Counted from the stretch's first letter, positions 8,990 to 17,912 are shown. The stretch is 64,000 bases of DNA from Sphingopyxis sp. DBS4 (GCF_024628865.1 NZ_CP102384.1:2305001-2369000), one strand, 5' to 3'. The notes: generated by a model not told the origin, from the sequence alone. Made by a program: numbers and translations.

Positions 8990-9079
8990 CGTCGCCCCCG
9001 CGCAGGCGGGGGCCGCGGTCGTTTTACGCGGTGATGCTGGATTTTGCCTCCAGCGGCCCCCGCCTGCGCGGGGGCGACG
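8990..9079. repeat. REP-like inverted repeat between ccmE and ccmF
   Basis: Arms of 27 bases: 8990-9016 (CGTCGCCCCCGCGCAGGCGG...) and 9053-9079 are reverse complements with no mismatch seen by eye; loop about 36 bases. It sits inside the ccm operon, so it would be transcribed as an mRNA hairpin. Confidence 0.85.
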
Positions 9080-9090
9080 GTAAGACATCA

Positions 9091-9528
9091 TCATTCCCCC
9101 GGCACCAGCTTCATATTCTTCGGCATCTCGCCCATCTGCGGCGGCATGTAGCGCTCGTCATGCTTGGCGAGGATGCGATCGGCCACGAAAACGCCATCGG
9201 CGCGCAGCCGGCCGTCGGCGACCATCCCCGCGTTCTCTGCGAACAGGTCGGGGACGATGCCGGTGAACTGGACCGGGATCGACGCCTTGCCGTCGGTCGC
9301 GGTGAAGCGGATCGTCACGCCGTCGCTCTGGCGTTTGATACTGCCCGCTGCGACCATGCCGCCCAGCCGCATCGCCTCGCCGACCTCGGCCTTGCCCGCC
9401 TTCACTTCGGCGGGCGTGCGGAAATAGGCGGCCTCGTCGCGAAGCGCACTCGCCGCGAGCACACCCGCGCCCGCGACACCGCCCAGCGCCACCAGCGCCA
9501 ATATCAGTCGTTGATGCTTCGCTTTCAT
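9091..9528 (-). CDS. ccmE: Haem chaperone CcmE
   Basis: 145 residues with an N-terminal anchor (LILALVALGGVAGAGVLAAS) and the OB-fold segments RLGGMVAAGSIKR and VPVQFTGIVPDLFAENAGMV-like. The haem-binding motif appears as LAKHDERYMPPQM near residue 130, where the His covalently binds haem and the Tyr helps ligate it. CcmE carries haem from CcmC to CcmF in the periplasm. The start at 9528 overlaps the ccmD stop (ATGA). The C-terminus is short, ending soon after the motif. Confidence 0.96.
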   Translation of the reverse strand: MKAKHQRLILALVALGGVAGAGVLAASALRDEAAYFRTPAEVKAGKAEVGEAMRLGGMVAAGSIKRQSDGVTIRFTATDGKASIPVQFTGIVPDLFAENAGMVADGRLRADGVFVADRILAKHDERYMPPQMGEMPKNMKLVPGE

Positions 9529-9680
9529 TTGCGGTCCCTACGCAGTGCGTCGCTGCGCTTTTCTGCCTTCGCCATCGCATGCCAGCTATGCCACAGCACA
9601 GCACCGGTGAGCAGCGCCGTCAGCGCATAGGCCGCGACCACATAGGCCCATTGCCCACCCCCGCTGATCACCCCCGCCAT
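9525..9680 (-). CDS. ccmD: Haem exporter accessory protein CcmD
   Basis: A 51-residue gene between ccmC and ccmE. It begins MAGVISGGGQWAYVVAAYAL, has one membrane span (YVVAAYALTALLTGAVLW) and a basic C-terminus (KAEKRSDALRRDRK). CcmD helps release holo-CcmE from CcmABC. The start ATG at 9680 lies 3 bases after the ccmC stop, and the TGA stop overlaps the ccmE ATG. Position, size and topology all fit; sequence conservation in this family is low. Confidence 0.88.
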   Translation of the reverse strand: MAGVISGGGQWAYVVAAYALTALLTGAVLWHSWHAMAKAEKRSDALRRDRK

Positions 9681-9683
9681 GGC

Positions 9684-10421
9684 TCAAAACCCCTCGTCGT
9701 CGTCGGCCAGCCGCCGCAGCCTTGCCGCAACGCGGTTGTCGGCGATGATCCGCCGCATCCGCATCAGCACGATCGCCCCGAACAACAGCGAAAAGCCGAG
9801 CACGGTCAGCCCCAACGGCCACAGCAGCGAGCCGTCGATGCTCGACCCGCCCAGCGTGATACTCGGCCCCTGATGCAGGCTGTTCCACCACACGACGCTG
9901 CGGTTGATGATCGGAATGTTGATCGCGCCGACCAGCGCATAAATCGCCGCGCCGCGCGACAGCGACCCGCCCTGCCGCTGGCCTTCATCGCCCGTCGTCA
10001 GCGCAATGAAGCCGGCATAGAGAAAGAGGAGGACGAGCATCGAGGTCATCCGGCCATCCCATTCCCACCAGGTGCCCCAGGTCGGCTTGCCCCAGATCGA
10101 CCCGGTCGCGAGGCAGAGCGCGGTGAACAGCATCCCCGGCACCGCAATTGCGCGCGCCGCGATGCCCGACAGCGGATGGCGCCAGACGAGCTGCACCAGC
10201 CCCGCGATTGCGAGCGAGGTCCAGCCACCCATGCCAAGCCAGGCAGAAGGCACATGGACATAGAGGATTCGGGCGGTCTCGCCCTGCTTCGCTTCACCGG
10301 GCACCATCGTCAGTCCGGCAAAGGACCCGGCGAGCAAAAGCAGCAACCCGACGCCGAGCAGCCACGGCGTCAGCGGCTTGGCGATCGCGAGAAAGCGGGT
10401 GGGGTTGGCGTAAGCGTGCAT
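9684..10421 (-). CDS. ccmC: Haem exporter/handling protein CcmC
   Basis: 245 residues with six hydrophobic spans. The tryptophan-rich motif appears as WGKPTWGTWWEWDGRMTS near residue 125, with conserved His in LYVHVPSAWLGM and NRSVVWWNSLHQG that ligate haem. CcmC loads haem onto CcmE. It is the first gene of the ccmCDEFGHI run in this window; ccmA and ccmB are not adjacent upstream and may lie elsewhere. The start MHAYANPTRFLAIAKPL is typical of the family. Confidence 0.96.
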   Translation of the reverse strand: MHAYANPTRFLAIAKPLTPWLLGVGLLLLLAGSFAGLTMVPGEAKQGETARILYVHVPSAWLGMGGWTSLAIAGLVQLVWRHPLSGIAARAIAVPGMLFTALCLATGSIWGKPTWGTWWEWDGRMTSMLVLLFLYAGFIALTTGDEGQRQGGSLSRGAAIYALVGAINIPIINRSVVWWNSLHQGPSITLGGSSIDGSLLWPLGLTVLGFSLLFGAIVLMRMRRIIADNRVAARLRRLADDDEGF

Positions 10422-10518
10422 CGGTCTCGCGTCGTCTTTAGGTGAGGCCGGTTTGCCGGTCCAGTGAATTGCCTGGCGCGACCCGGCGGCGCTTCTCTCG
10501 CCCGCCGGAGCTGCGAGG

Positions 10519-10872
10519 TCAAGCCTCAGGCCGCGTCCAGATCCAGCTTCCGGTCACAGCCGCCGCGATCACCGGCGCCATCACCCACGGCCAAGGCGAA
10601 AAGATCGCCGCGAGCACGATGCTGAAAGCGAAAGCTGCGGTCGCCGCGATCTTGCCCTTGCGGCTGATCGCGCCCTTCTCGCGCCACGCGACGATATGAT
10701 GGCCGAATTGCGGGTGGGTCAGCAGCCAGGTCTCAAGCCGCGGCGACGAGCGCGCGAAACAGAAGGCGGCGAGGATGACGAACGGTACCGTCGGTAGCAA
10801 CGGCAGGAACGCCCCGATTGCGCCGAGCCCCAGCGACGCCCAGCCGGCGACCAGATAGAAATGCCGTTTCAT
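10519..10872 (-). CDS. DUF454 (YbaN-like) membrane protein
   Basis: 117 residues with the YbaN/DUF454 signature: an N-terminal span (AGWASLGLGAIGAFLPLLPT), then PFVILAAFCFARSSPRLETW, LLTHPQFGHHIVAWREKGAI and two C-terminal hydrophobic segments. Inner-membrane protein of unknown function; in some bacteria it sits next to haem or cytochrome genes. It lies about 100 bases upstream of ccmC on the same strand, so shared transcription is possible but not shown. Confidence 0.85.
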   Translation of the reverse strand: MKRHFYLVAGWASLGLGAIGAFLPLLPTVPFVILAAFCFARSSPRLETWLLTHPQFGHHIVAWREKGAISRKGKIAATAAFAFSIVLAAIFSPWPWVMAPVIAAAVTGSWIWTRPEA

Positions 10873-10940
10873 CGCCGGCGAGGCTTAGCGGGTTTTCCCG
10901 CTGACGCCATCCTATACCGTCGCTCCTGCGATCCCATGCC

Positions 10941-11027
10941 GTCGCCCCCACCAAAGCGGGGCCGCTGTCGGTCTTACCCGACACAGCGGAGGAAAACGAC
11001 AACGGCCCCCGCCTTCGCTGGGGCGAC
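10941..11027. repeat. Imperfect inverted repeat (REP-like)
   Basis: GTCGCCCCCACCAAAGCGGG at 10941 pairs imperfectly with a right arm ending CGCTGGGGCGAC at 11027. It lies just past the stop codon of the dehydrogenase gene and may act as its 3' hairpin. Confidence 0.7.
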
Positions 11028-11029
11028 GC

Positions 11030-12079
11030 TCAGCCTCTACCGATCAGCTCCTGCGCCATCCGGTCGGCCACGACCGACGCCGGGGTGCCGCTCGCCTTGC
11101 TCTCGGCCCAGATTTCGGCGAGGCGGCCGGGGATCGCCTGAATGCGGTTTTCGACCTCTTCGCGGCTCCCCTGCCCCAGATATTCGAGCGCGACGTTGAT
11201 GATCCCGCCCGCGTTGATCACATAATCAGGGGCATAGACGATGCCGCGGTCGTGGATGCGCTGCCCGTCGGCGGCGGTCGCGAGCTGGTTGTTCGCGGCG
11301 CCCGCGACGATCGACACCTTCAGCCGCTCGATGCTCTGTTCGGTCAGGGTCGCGCCTAGCGCGTTGGGGCTCAGCACGTCGGCCTCAACCTCCATGATCG
11401 CCGCCGAATCGGCGAGGTCCGCGCCCAGTTCTTCGGAAAGCGCCTTCGCCCGCGCCAGATCGACGTCGGCGAGGATCAGCTTCGCGCCGTCGGCCGCGAG
11501 CCGCCGCGCGACACCTTCGCCGACACTGCCGACGCCCTGCACCGCGACGCGCACGCCATGAGCGCTGTCGGCGCCCAATTTCTCGCGAATCGCCGCCTCG
11601 ATCCCCAGATAGACGCCCAGCGCGGTCAGCGGGCTGGGATTGCCCCCCACCGCGTCGCCCGCCGCCGGAAGGCCACTGACATGGCGCGTCGCGCGCGCGA
11701 TCTCGACCATGTCGGCTACCGACATGCCGACATCCTCGGCGGTGACATAGGCGCCGCCCAGCGATTCGACCGCGCGTCCAAAGGCGGCGAGCAGTTCGGG
11801 GGTCTTCGCCTGCCCTTCGTCGGCCAGGATCACGCCCTTGCCGCCGCCCAGCGGCAGCCCCGCCATCGCATTCTTGTAGCTCATCCCGCGCGACAGGCGC
11901 AGCGCGTCGGTGATCGCCGCGGCGCGCTGCGGATAATGCCAGTATCGCACGCCGCCCGCGCCGGGGCCGAGGTGCGTCGAATGGACCGCGATGACCGCCG
12001 TGAGGCCGCTGGCGCGATCGCGGAACATGTGGACATGCTCATGATCGTCGAAATCGGCGAAATCCCAGACAGCAGACAT
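11030..12079 (-). CDS. Leu/Val/Phe dehydrogenase family protein
   Basis: 349 residues of the Glu/Leu/Phe/Val dehydrogenase superfamily. LGPGAGGVRYWHYP and LSRGMSYKNAMAGLPLGGGK (substrate-binding Lys), then AYVTAEDVGMSVADM, precede a Rossmann domain with VAVQGVGSVGEGVARRLAADG. Such enzymes reversibly deaminate branched-chain or aromatic amino acids with NAD+. The length and the GLPLGGGKGVI motif fit leucine dehydrogenases better than glutamate dehydrogenases (~450 residues). The gene ends at the edge of a hairpin repeat and starts upstream of tRNA-His on the same strand. Confidence 0.88.
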   Translation of the reverse strand: MSAVWDFADFDDHEHVHMFRDRASGLTAVIAVHSTHLGPGAGGVRYWHYPQRAAAITDALRLSRGMSYKNAMAGLPLGGGKGVILADEGQAKTPELLAAFGRAVESLGGAYVTAEDVGMSVADMVEIARATRHVSGLPAAGDAVGGNPSPLTALGVYLGIEAAIREKLGADSAHGVRVAVQGVGSVGEGVARRLAADGAKLILADVDLARAKALSEELGADLADSAAIMEVEADVLSPNALGATLTEQSIERLKVSIVAGAANNQLATAADGQRIHDRGIVYAPDYVINAGGIINVALEYLGQGSREEVENRIQAIPGRLAEIWAESKASGTPASVVADRMAQELIGRG

Positions 12080-12176
12080 GCGCGACTCCTCGCGTTAGAA
12101 AATTACGCCAAAGCGTAATAATCCGTCATGGGCGCCGAGTCACCCCAAAAGCGGCTGCGCGCGAAGATAGAGAAAA

Positions 12177-12254
12177 TGGGGCGACCAATGGGGCTCGAAC
12201 CCACGACCTCCGGTACCACAAACCGGCGCTCTAACCAACTGAGCTATGATCGCC
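12177..12254 (-). tRNA. tRNA-His (anticodon GTG)
   Basis: The reverse complement folds as a cloverleaf. The extra G at -1 pairs with discriminator C73, the hallmark of tRNA-His; the anticodon stem CCGGT/ACCGG encloses TTGTGGT (anticodon GTG); the T-arm is GTGGGTTCGAGCCCC-like; and CCA is encoded at 12177-12179. Confidence 0.95.
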
Positions 12255-12355
12255 ACACGTCGGGCGAAACCGCCTCTGACAGCGCGCGGCGATAGGCGCG
12301 GGGCCTTTTGTCGTCAAGCATTGTTCGCACGGGATCGCGCCATTAAAAGCACGGC

Positions 12356-13036
12356 ATGGCGGACAATGATCATGTCGACATGCAGGCCTCGGGCGCCGAC
12401 CGCACTGCCGAGCGGCTCGCGGCGGTCCCCGGCATCCGGCGCGCGCCGTCCCCGAAGCTCCAGCAATATATGCTCGCGCGCTTCCTCGACGCCGACACCT
12501 GCGCCGCGCTGATCGCGCTGATCGACGCGAAGGCGCGGCCCTCGACGATCGCCGATCCCAATGGCGACGACGCTTTTCGCACCAGCTCGACCTGCGACCT
12601 TGACCATCGCCATCCGGCGGTCGCCGCTGTCAACGACCGGCTCCACGCCCTCACCGGCATTCCGCTCGAATATGGCGAGCCGCTCCAGGGCCAGCGCTAC
12701 GACGTCGGTGAGGAGTTCAAGGCGCATACGGACTATTTCGACCCCGACGGTGTGGACTGGGAGACCTATTGCGCGATCCCCGGCCAGCGGAGCTGGACGC
12801 TGATGATCTATCTCAACGAGCCCGCCGCGGGCGGCGCGACGCGCTTCCTGTCGACCGGCAAGCTCCACCAGCCCGAAACGGGCAAGCTGCTCGCGTGGAA
12901 CAACGTCCGCCCCGACGGCACCCCCAACCCCGAAACGCTCCATCACGGGATGAAAGTGCGCAAGGGGCGCAAATATATCATCACCAAATGGTTCCGCGAG
13001 CGGCCATGGCCGTGGGCCGAAGACGAGCTGGGCTGA
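12356..13036 (+). CDS. 2OG-Fe(II) oxygenase (prolyl 4-hydroxylase-like)
   Basis: 226 residues. The iron ligands are visible as FKAHTDYFDPDG (HxD) and LHHGMKVRKGRKYIITKW (distal His, and the Lys/Arg that binds 2-oxoglutarate). A double-stranded beta-helix core (WTLMIYLNEPAAGGATRF) lies between them. The family hydroxylates protein or small-molecule substrates using Fe(II), O2 and 2-oxoglutarate. The start ATG at 12356 is the first in frame. About 67 bases separate its stop from the hemerythrin gene on the same strand. Substrate unknown. Confidence 0.88.
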   Translation: MADNDHVDMQASGADRTAERLAAVPGIRRAPSPKLQQYMLARFLDADTCAALIALIDAKARPSTIADPNGDDAFRTSSTCDLDHRHPAVAAVNDRLHALTGIPLEYGEPLQGQRYDVGEEFKAHTDYFDPDGVDWETYCAIPGQRSWTLMIYLNEPAAGGATRFLSTGKLHQPETGKLLAWNNVRPDGTPNPETLHHGMKVRKGRKYIITKWFRERPWPWAEDELG

Positions 13037-13102
13037 CCCGCCGCCGGAACCATGATTTCCCGCCCGCGTTCGAATAGGACCAGCCAAAGGAGCGGGACCG
13101 AC

Positions 13103-13723
13103 ATGACGGCACGAACGATCGATCGCGATACGGCGAAGCGCAAACCCGCGGCAAAGGCGAAGGTCGGGGCCATCGCGAAGGCAAAGGCGGTCGCACCCGG
13201 CGTCGCGGCGCGGATCGGCAGCACGCCGAAAACAAAATTCCGCGGCGACCCCGATATTTTCGGCCGCCTCGTCGAGGATCACGACCGCCACCGCGCCCTG
13301 CTGGCGATGATCGAGGAGACCGAAGGCAAATCGCCCAATCGCCAGACGCTGTTCAAGGAACTGGTGAAGGAGCTCAAGGCCCACGCCGCGGCTGAGGAGC
13401 AGGCGCTGTGGTCGAGCGTGCTGCGCGATCCCGAAACCACCGACTTCGCGCGCCACGCGATCGCCGAGCATAAGGAGATCGACGACATGCTCGGCGACCT
13501 CGCCGCCCGCGACATGGCGTCGCCCGGCTGGCTGCGCCGGTTCGCCGCGCTGAAGGAGGAATATCTCCATCACGTCGGCGAGGAGGAGCAGGAACAGTTC
13601 GTGGCCGCCGAAGCGCATCTAAGTGCCACCGACGTCCGCTACATGCGCCGCGTCTTCAACCGGCGCAAAAAAGAGGAAAAGGCAGTCGCCAAAGTCGAGC
13701 GGAAGATCAAGCTCAAGCCCTGA
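13103..13723 (+). CDS. Hemerythrin HHE-domain protein
   Basis: 206 residues from the ATG at 13103, preceded by AAAGGAGC. A Lys/Ala-rich low-complexity N-terminus of about 45 residues is followed by a four-helix hemerythrin domain: FGRLVEDHDRHRALL (HxxxH), KELKAHAAAEEQALW, ARHAIAEHKEIDDML and LKEEYLHHVGEEEQEQF. These His and Glu residues form a di-iron site. Such proteins bind O2 or NO or act in iron/stress response. The basic N-terminal tail may bind nucleic acid, which is inferred only. A start at 13052 is less likely. Confidence 0.88.
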   Translation: MTARTIDRDTAKRKPAAKAKVGAIAKAKAVAPGVAARIGSTPKTKFRGDPDIFGRLVEDHDRHRALLAMIEETEGKSPNRQTLFKELVKELKAHAAAEEQALWSSVLRDPETTDFARHAIAEHKEIDDMLGDLAARDMASPGWLRRFAALKEEYLHHVGEEEQEQFVAAEAHLSATDVRYMRRVFNRRKKEEKAVAKVERKIKLKP

Positions 13724-13808
13724 CGGCGGCGCGCGGTTCTAGGCTTTGCATTAGAAAGCCTGCGTGCTCCCGCGAAGGCGGGAGCCCATCTCCCGTCGGC
13801 GCAAGATG

Positions 13809-13895
13809 GAACCGACCGGAGATGGGTCCCCGCCTGCCCCGAAGGGGCAGTTTATCCTGAGCGCCGCCGCAGGCGGCGTCGAAGGGCGGGGACAC
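13809..13895. repeat. 87-bp dispersed repeat, copy 1
   Basis: Matches 57292-57378 in the same orientation with two differences seen by eye over 87 bases. It contains AGATGGGTCCCCGCCTGCCC and the inner hairpin GCCGCCGCAGGCGGC. A related hairpin arm (GCTCCCGCGAAGGCGGGAGC) lies just upstream at 13764-13783. Confidence 0.85.
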
Positions 13896-13923
13896 CCTGA
13901 TGTTTGACCAGGGACTCGCCGCT

Positions 13924-14670
13924 CTACCGCACCAGCCGATACTGAAAGCTCAGCGTCAGCGTATTGGCAACCTGTCCCGGCTCGACCGGCGTCGCCTTTC
14001 CTGCCGCATCCATCGCCTGCAGACGCACCATCGGCATCGGCGGCTGCGGCCCGCCGAAGCTGCCTTCGCCGATCGCCACCAACTCGGCGCCGCGATAGCC
14101 CGCGAGACGCGCATAATCCGCCGCCTTCGCCTCGGCTTCCTTGATCGCCGCGCCGCGCGCGCCGACGAGCTGCGCATCGGGATCCTTCATCCCGAACCAC
14201 GGCCCGTCGACATTGGTGCCGCCCGCCGCGACCAGCGCGTCGAGCAGCGGCCCGATATCGTCGATCTTCGGCGTCGTCGCGCGAACGCTGTTCGACACCT
14301 GATAGCCAAGGAAGCGCGGCGGCTGGCCGTCGCCGCGGTTGTTATAGTCGTACTGAGGCGAAAGGTTGATACCGCTCGTCTGGATATCCTCGACCTTGAT
14401 CCCACGCGCCTTCGCGGCGGCGATCAGCTTGTCCATCGCCGCGGCATTGGCGCGCATCGCCTCGACCGCGGTCGGCGCCGTCGTCGTCACCCCGGCGCCC
14501 ACGGTCGCCTGGTCGGGGCGCGAGCGCACCTCCTGGCTCACGCTGAACGAAAGAATCGGGCCCTGCACCGTCGCTGTCGTCACCGTCGATCCTCCTTGCT
14601 GGGCAAAAGCGGGCGTCGCGGCCGCCAGCATCAATCCTGCGGCCATAGCGGTGAGCATCTGCTTCGTCAT
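13924..14670 (-). CDS. SIMPL (DUF541) domain periplasmic protein
   Basis: 248 residues from the ATG at 14670. A signal peptide (MLTAMAAGLMLAAATPAFA) precedes a SIMPL/DUF541 domain: EVRSRPDQATVGAGVTTTA, AAMDKLIAAAKARGIKVEDI, QTSGINLSPQYDYNN, GYQVSNSVRATT and AIKEAEAKAADYARLAG. These secreted proteins form oligomers and are linked to outer-membrane or oxidative stress, but their activity is unresolved. It is divergent from the ABC-F gene across a 108-base gap. Another in-frame start (15435) is far upstream, within the opposite gene, and rejected. Confidence 0.88.
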   Translation of the reverse strand: MTKQMLTAMAAGLMLAAATPAFAQQGGSTVTTATVQGPILSFSVSQEVRSRPDQATVGAGVTTTAPTAVEAMRANAAAMDKLIAAAKARGIKVEDIQTSGINLSPQYDYNNRGDGQPPRFLGYQVSNSVRATTPKIDDIGPLLDALVAAGGTNVDGPWFGMKDPDAQLVGARGAAIKEAEAKAADYARLAGYRGAELVAIGEGSFGGPQPPMPMVRLQAMDAAGKATPVEPGQVANTLTLSFQYRLVR

Positions 14671-14778
14671 TTCATTCTCCTGTCGTCGCTCCGTAACGCT
14701 GACGGAGCGAACCCGTTCCGGCCTTTGCGTGGGATACGCTTGCATGATGCTGAACGCGCCAGTAGCGAGCCGTTCATC

Positions 14779-16557
14779 ATGGCAGCACCCATTCTTTCTT
14801 ATGAAGGCCTTGGCCTCGTCCAGGGCAGCGGCTGGCTGTTCGAGGATCTCGACATCTATGTCGGCGCGCGCGACCGGCTGGCGCTGATCGGCCGCAACGG
14901 CGCGGGCAAGACGACCCTGCTCAAGCTGCTCGCGAACCGCATCGACGCCGACAAGGGCAAGCGCACGATCGTTCCGGGCACCCATGTCGTGTTGCTCGAA
15001 CAGGAGCCCGACCTGTCGGCGTTCGACACGCTGATGGATTATGCCACGTCCGGCGCCGACGCCCCCGCCGAGCATGACGTCGCCGCAATCGCCGACCAGC
15101 TTGGCATCGACATGGCGCGCACCGCCGCCAGCGCCTCGGGCGGCGAGCGCCGCCGCGCCGCCATCGCCCGCGCGCTGGCGCAGAATCCCGACGTGCTGCT
15201 GCTCGACGAACCGACCAACCACCTCGACCTCGCCGCGATCGACTGGCTCGAAAACTGGCTCGCGCGCTACACCGGCGCCTTCGTCGTCATCAGCCACGAC
15301 CGCACCTTCCTGACCCGCCTGACGCGCCAGACCTTGTGGCTCGACCGCGGTAGCATCCGCCGTAAGGAAATCGGCTTCGGCGGCTTCGACGAATGGACCG
15401 AAGCGGTGTTCGCCGAGGAAGCGCGCGCCGCGCAAAAGCTCGATTCAAAGCTCCGGCTCGAAGCGCACTGGCTCGAACGCGGCGTCACCGCGCGGCGCAA
15501 GCGCAACCAGGGGCGGCTCGAAAAGCTCAAGGAAATGCGCGCCACCCGCGCCGCGATAATCGGCGGCCCCGGCGTCGCCAAGCTCGGCCTCGCCAACGAC
15601 GATGTCCGCTCGAAATCGGTGATCGTCGCCGATCATATCGGCAAGCGCTTCGGCGACCGCACGATCATCAAGGATTTCGATTTCCGCGTTCAGCGCGGCG
15701 ACCGCATCGGCATCGTCGGCGCCAACGGCGCGGGCAAGTCGACGCTACTCAAGCTGCTGACCGGTGAGATCGCGCCCGACGAAGGCACCGTGACGCTCGC
15801 CCCGACGCTCGACGGCATCGTCATCGACCAGCAGCGCAGCTTGCTCTCGCCCGACAAGACGGTGCGCGACATCCTCGCCGACGGCGGCGACTGGATCGAG
15901 GTCCGCGGGGTCAAGAAGCATGTTCAGGGCTATCTGAAGGATTTCCTCTTCGATCCCGCCATCGCCGAGGCGAGCGTCGGCGCGCTGTCGGGCGGCGAGC
16001 GCTCGCGCCTGCTGCTCGCCCGCGAATTCGCCCGCGAATCGAACCTGCTCGTCCTCGACGAACCGACCAACGACCTCGACCTCGAAACGCTCGACCTGCT
16101 TCAGGAAGTGATTGCCGACTATGAAGGCACCGTGCTGCTCGTCAGCCACGACCGCGATTTCCTCGACCGCACGGTGACGGTGACACTGGGGCTCGACGGA
16201 TCGGGCAAGGTTGACATCGTCGCGGGCGGCTACGCCGACTGGGAAGCGAAACGCGCAAAACCGGTGACGGCCAAGGCGAAGGCCGCCGCGACCGAAGCCC
16301 CGCCCCCGCCGCCGCAGGCGCGCAAGAAGCTGAGCTATAAGGACCAGCGCGACTACGACCTCCTCCCCGGCCGGATCGAGGAGATCGAGGCGGAAATGGC
16401 GGGGATCGAGACCGAACTGTCCGACGGCAGCCTGTTCGCACGCGACAATGCGCGCTTCAATGCGCTGACCGGCAAGCTCGACCAGCTGCGCGCAGAAAAG
16501 GCGGCAGCCGAAGATCGTTGGCTGGCGCTGGCTGAGGAAGTCGAGGCACTGGGATAA
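14779..16557 (+). CDS. uup: ABC-F family ATPase, Uup-like
   Basis: 592 residues with two ABC nucleotide-binding domains and no membrane spans. Walker A motifs are GRNGAGKTTLLK and GANGAGKSTLLK; signatures SGGERRR and SGGERSR; Walker B LLLDEPTNHLDL and LVLDEPTNDLDL. A charged linker (RKRNQGRLEKLKEMRATRA) joins them, and the C-terminal coiled-coil segment (YKDQRDYDLLPGRIEEIEAE) is typical of Uup. Uup proteins act on ribosomes or branched DNA in the cytosol. The ATG at 14779 is chosen because MAAPILSYEGLGL begins the first domain. Confidence 0.93.
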   Translation: MAAPILSYEGLGLVQGSGWLFEDLDIYVGARDRLALIGRNGAGKTTLLKLLANRIDADKGKRTIVPGTHVVLLEQEPDLSAFDTLMDYATSGADAPAEHDVAAIADQLGIDMARTAASASGGERRRAAIARALAQNPDVLLLDEPTNHLDLAAIDWLENWLARYTGAFVVISHDRTFLTRLTRQTLWLDRGSIRRKEIGFGGFDEWTEAVFAEEARAAQKLDSKLRLEAHWLERGVTARRKRNQGRLEKLKEMRATRAAIIGGPGVAKLGLANDDVRSKSVIVADHIGKRFGDRTIIKDFDFRVQRGDRIGIVGANGAGKSTLLKLLTGEIAPDEGTVTLAPTLDGIVIDQQRSLLSPDKTVRDILADGGDWIEVRGVKKHVQGYLKDFLFDPAIAEASVGALSGGERSRLLLAREFARESNLLVLDEPTNDLDLETLDLLQEVIADYEGTVLLVSHDRDFLDRTVTVTLGLDGSGKVDIVAGGYADWEAKRAKPVTAKAKAAATEAPPPPPQARKKLSYKDQRDYDLLPGRIEEIEAEMAGIETELSDGSLFARDNARFNALTGKLDQLRAEKAAAEDRWLALAEEVEALG

Positions 16558-16595
16558 CGTCCGGTTTGGGGTGGGGAGCAGCCCTTTCCCAACTT

Positions 16596-16765
16596 TCGTC
16601 ATTCCCGCGAAAGCGGGAACCCAGTGTGGGGTTAGCCGACGTACGCTCTGGGTCCCCGCTTTCGCGGGGATGACGAAGATGAGAGATGCTGAGCACGACT
16701 TTCAGACTCTCGTCATCCCGGACTTGATCCGGGATGACGATGCAAGATAGGTCCGCTTCCGGCCA
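16596..16765. repeat. Hairpin repeat cluster, copy 1
   Basis: Two hairpins in tandem. The first spans 16596-16677, with arms CATTCCCGCGAAAGCGGGAA-like and CCCCGCTTTCGCGGGGATGA-like. The second, shorter one (16710-16740) has CATCCCGGACTTGATCCGGG as its core. The sequence to 16765 continues with ATGCAAGATAGGTCCGCTTC. Related sequence in reverse orientation is at 62304-62520. Confidence 0.82.
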
Positions 16766-16784
16766 CTTCCAGCCACCGGAATCA

Positions 16785-17267
16785 TCACCCCGTCCCGTAA
16801 AAGCGCGCCAGCCGGTCGAGCGCCAACCCCAGCACCAGCTTCCCCGACCGCGCCGGCCAGCCGAGGCTCTTCTCCGCGCCGCCGATCCCCTCGCCCGCGC
16901 AGATCACGCGCCAGCAGATGTCGGCGAGCCCCGGCCCGGCATGGTCTATCGCCGCGTGGAAACGCCGATGCGCGTCGATCCGCGCGAGCGAGGCATCCGC
17001 CGCGCGCGCACCGCCGCGGCCCTTTGCGGGCGGCGCGGCGTCCCAACGCATCGTCAGGCGCGCCGACAGGCCCGCGTGCTCATAATCGGCGCGCAGCCGC
17101 TCGCCCGCCGCAAGCTGCGCCGAGGTCAGCATCCCACGCGACGCAAGCCACGCGATCGGGCTTTCGGCGGCATTGACCGTGACGTGCCGCATCACCTGCG
17201 GCCCCGCCTTGCCGGGATCGAGCCGGTCGTCGGGGTGGAGGCGGGTTTCCAGGCGGCGTGCGGTCAT
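16785..17267 (-). CDS. DUF6456 domain protein
   Basis: 160 residues from the ATG at 17267. It contains ESPIAWLASRGMLTSAQLAAGERLRADYEHAGL, then ARIDAHRRFHAAIDHAGPGL and ICWRVICAGEGIGGAEKSLGW, which are typical of the DUF6456 family found in alphaproteobacteria next to HTH regulators. The fold is helical and probably DNA-associated; function unproven. It is divergently transcribed from the XRE gene, with 84 bases between them, so it could be regulated by that protein. Confidence 0.75.
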   Translation of the reverse strand: MTARRLETRLHPDDRLDPGKAGPQVMRHVTVNAAESPIAWLASRGMLTSAQLAAGERLRADYEHAGLSARLTMRWDAAPPAKGRGGARAADASLARIDAHRRFHAAIDHAGPGLADICWRVICAGEGIGGAEKSLGWPARSGKLVLGLALDRLARFYGTG

Positions 17268-17351
17268 GCGAATCTCCTTCTTGGCACGCCTGCTTGACAT
17301 TGGATGATTTTGTAGGAAAGAAGAAACCGATTTGGTTATCGGAGCTCTTTC

Positions 17352-17912
17352 ATGATCAACAGCATCCGCGCCGTCCGCCGCGCCAAGGGCCTGACGCTCG
17401 AGGAGGTCGGCCAGCGCTGCGATCCGCCGACGACCGCGCAGACGATCGGCCGCCTTGAGACGGGCACGCGAACGCTGTCGCTCGGCTGGATGAATCGTAT
17501 CGCCAAGGCGCTGGGGGTCGAGGCGGCCGAACTTGTCCGGCTTCCGCAGGACACACAGCTCACGATCACCGCGCTGCTCGGTGCCGATGGCGCGCAGGCG
17601 CCAGCCCGCGTCGAGCAGGCAATCACCGCGCGGCCGGGCGAGGATATGGTCGCGGTGCGCGTGACCTCGTCGATCGGCGATTATCGCGCGGGCGACGAAA
17701 TATGGTGCCGCCGCATCGAGGGCGACTGGGCGAGCGCGCTCAACCGCGACCTGCTCGTCCCCCGCCCCGCCGGCCGCTTCTTCTTCGCGCGGCTGCTCAA
17801 CGTCGACGGCGAAAAGCTCCATCTGCTTCCGCTTGGCACCGGCCAGCGTCAGCAGGTCGTAAGCAATCCGCCCTGGGCGGCGATGGCGGTGCGGCTGATC
17901 CGGTCGCTCTAG
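17352..17912 (+). CDS. XRE-family HTH regulator
   Basis: 186 residues. The N-terminal HTH (MINSIRAVRRAKGLTLEEVG, TAQTIGRLETGTRTLSLGWM, RIAKALGVEAAELVR) is a classic XRE/Cro fold. The C-terminal half (MVAVRVTSSIGDYRAGDEIWCRR, NRDLLVPRPAGRFFFARLL) resembles the LexA/S24-like sensing domain, but no Ser-Lys dyad is evident, so self-cleavage is not expected. It is divergent from the DUF6456 gene, and the shared 84-base gap is the likely operator region. Cognate signal unknown. Confidence 0.82.
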   Translation: MINSIRAVRRAKGLTLEEVGQRCDPPTTAQTIGRLETGTRTLSLGWMNRIAKALGVEAAELVRLPQDTQLTITALLGADGAQAPARVEQAITARPGEDMVAVRVTSSIGDYRAGDEIWCRRIEGDWASALNRDLLVPRPAGRFFFARLLNVDGEKLHLLPLGTGQRQQVVSNPPWAAMAVRLIRSL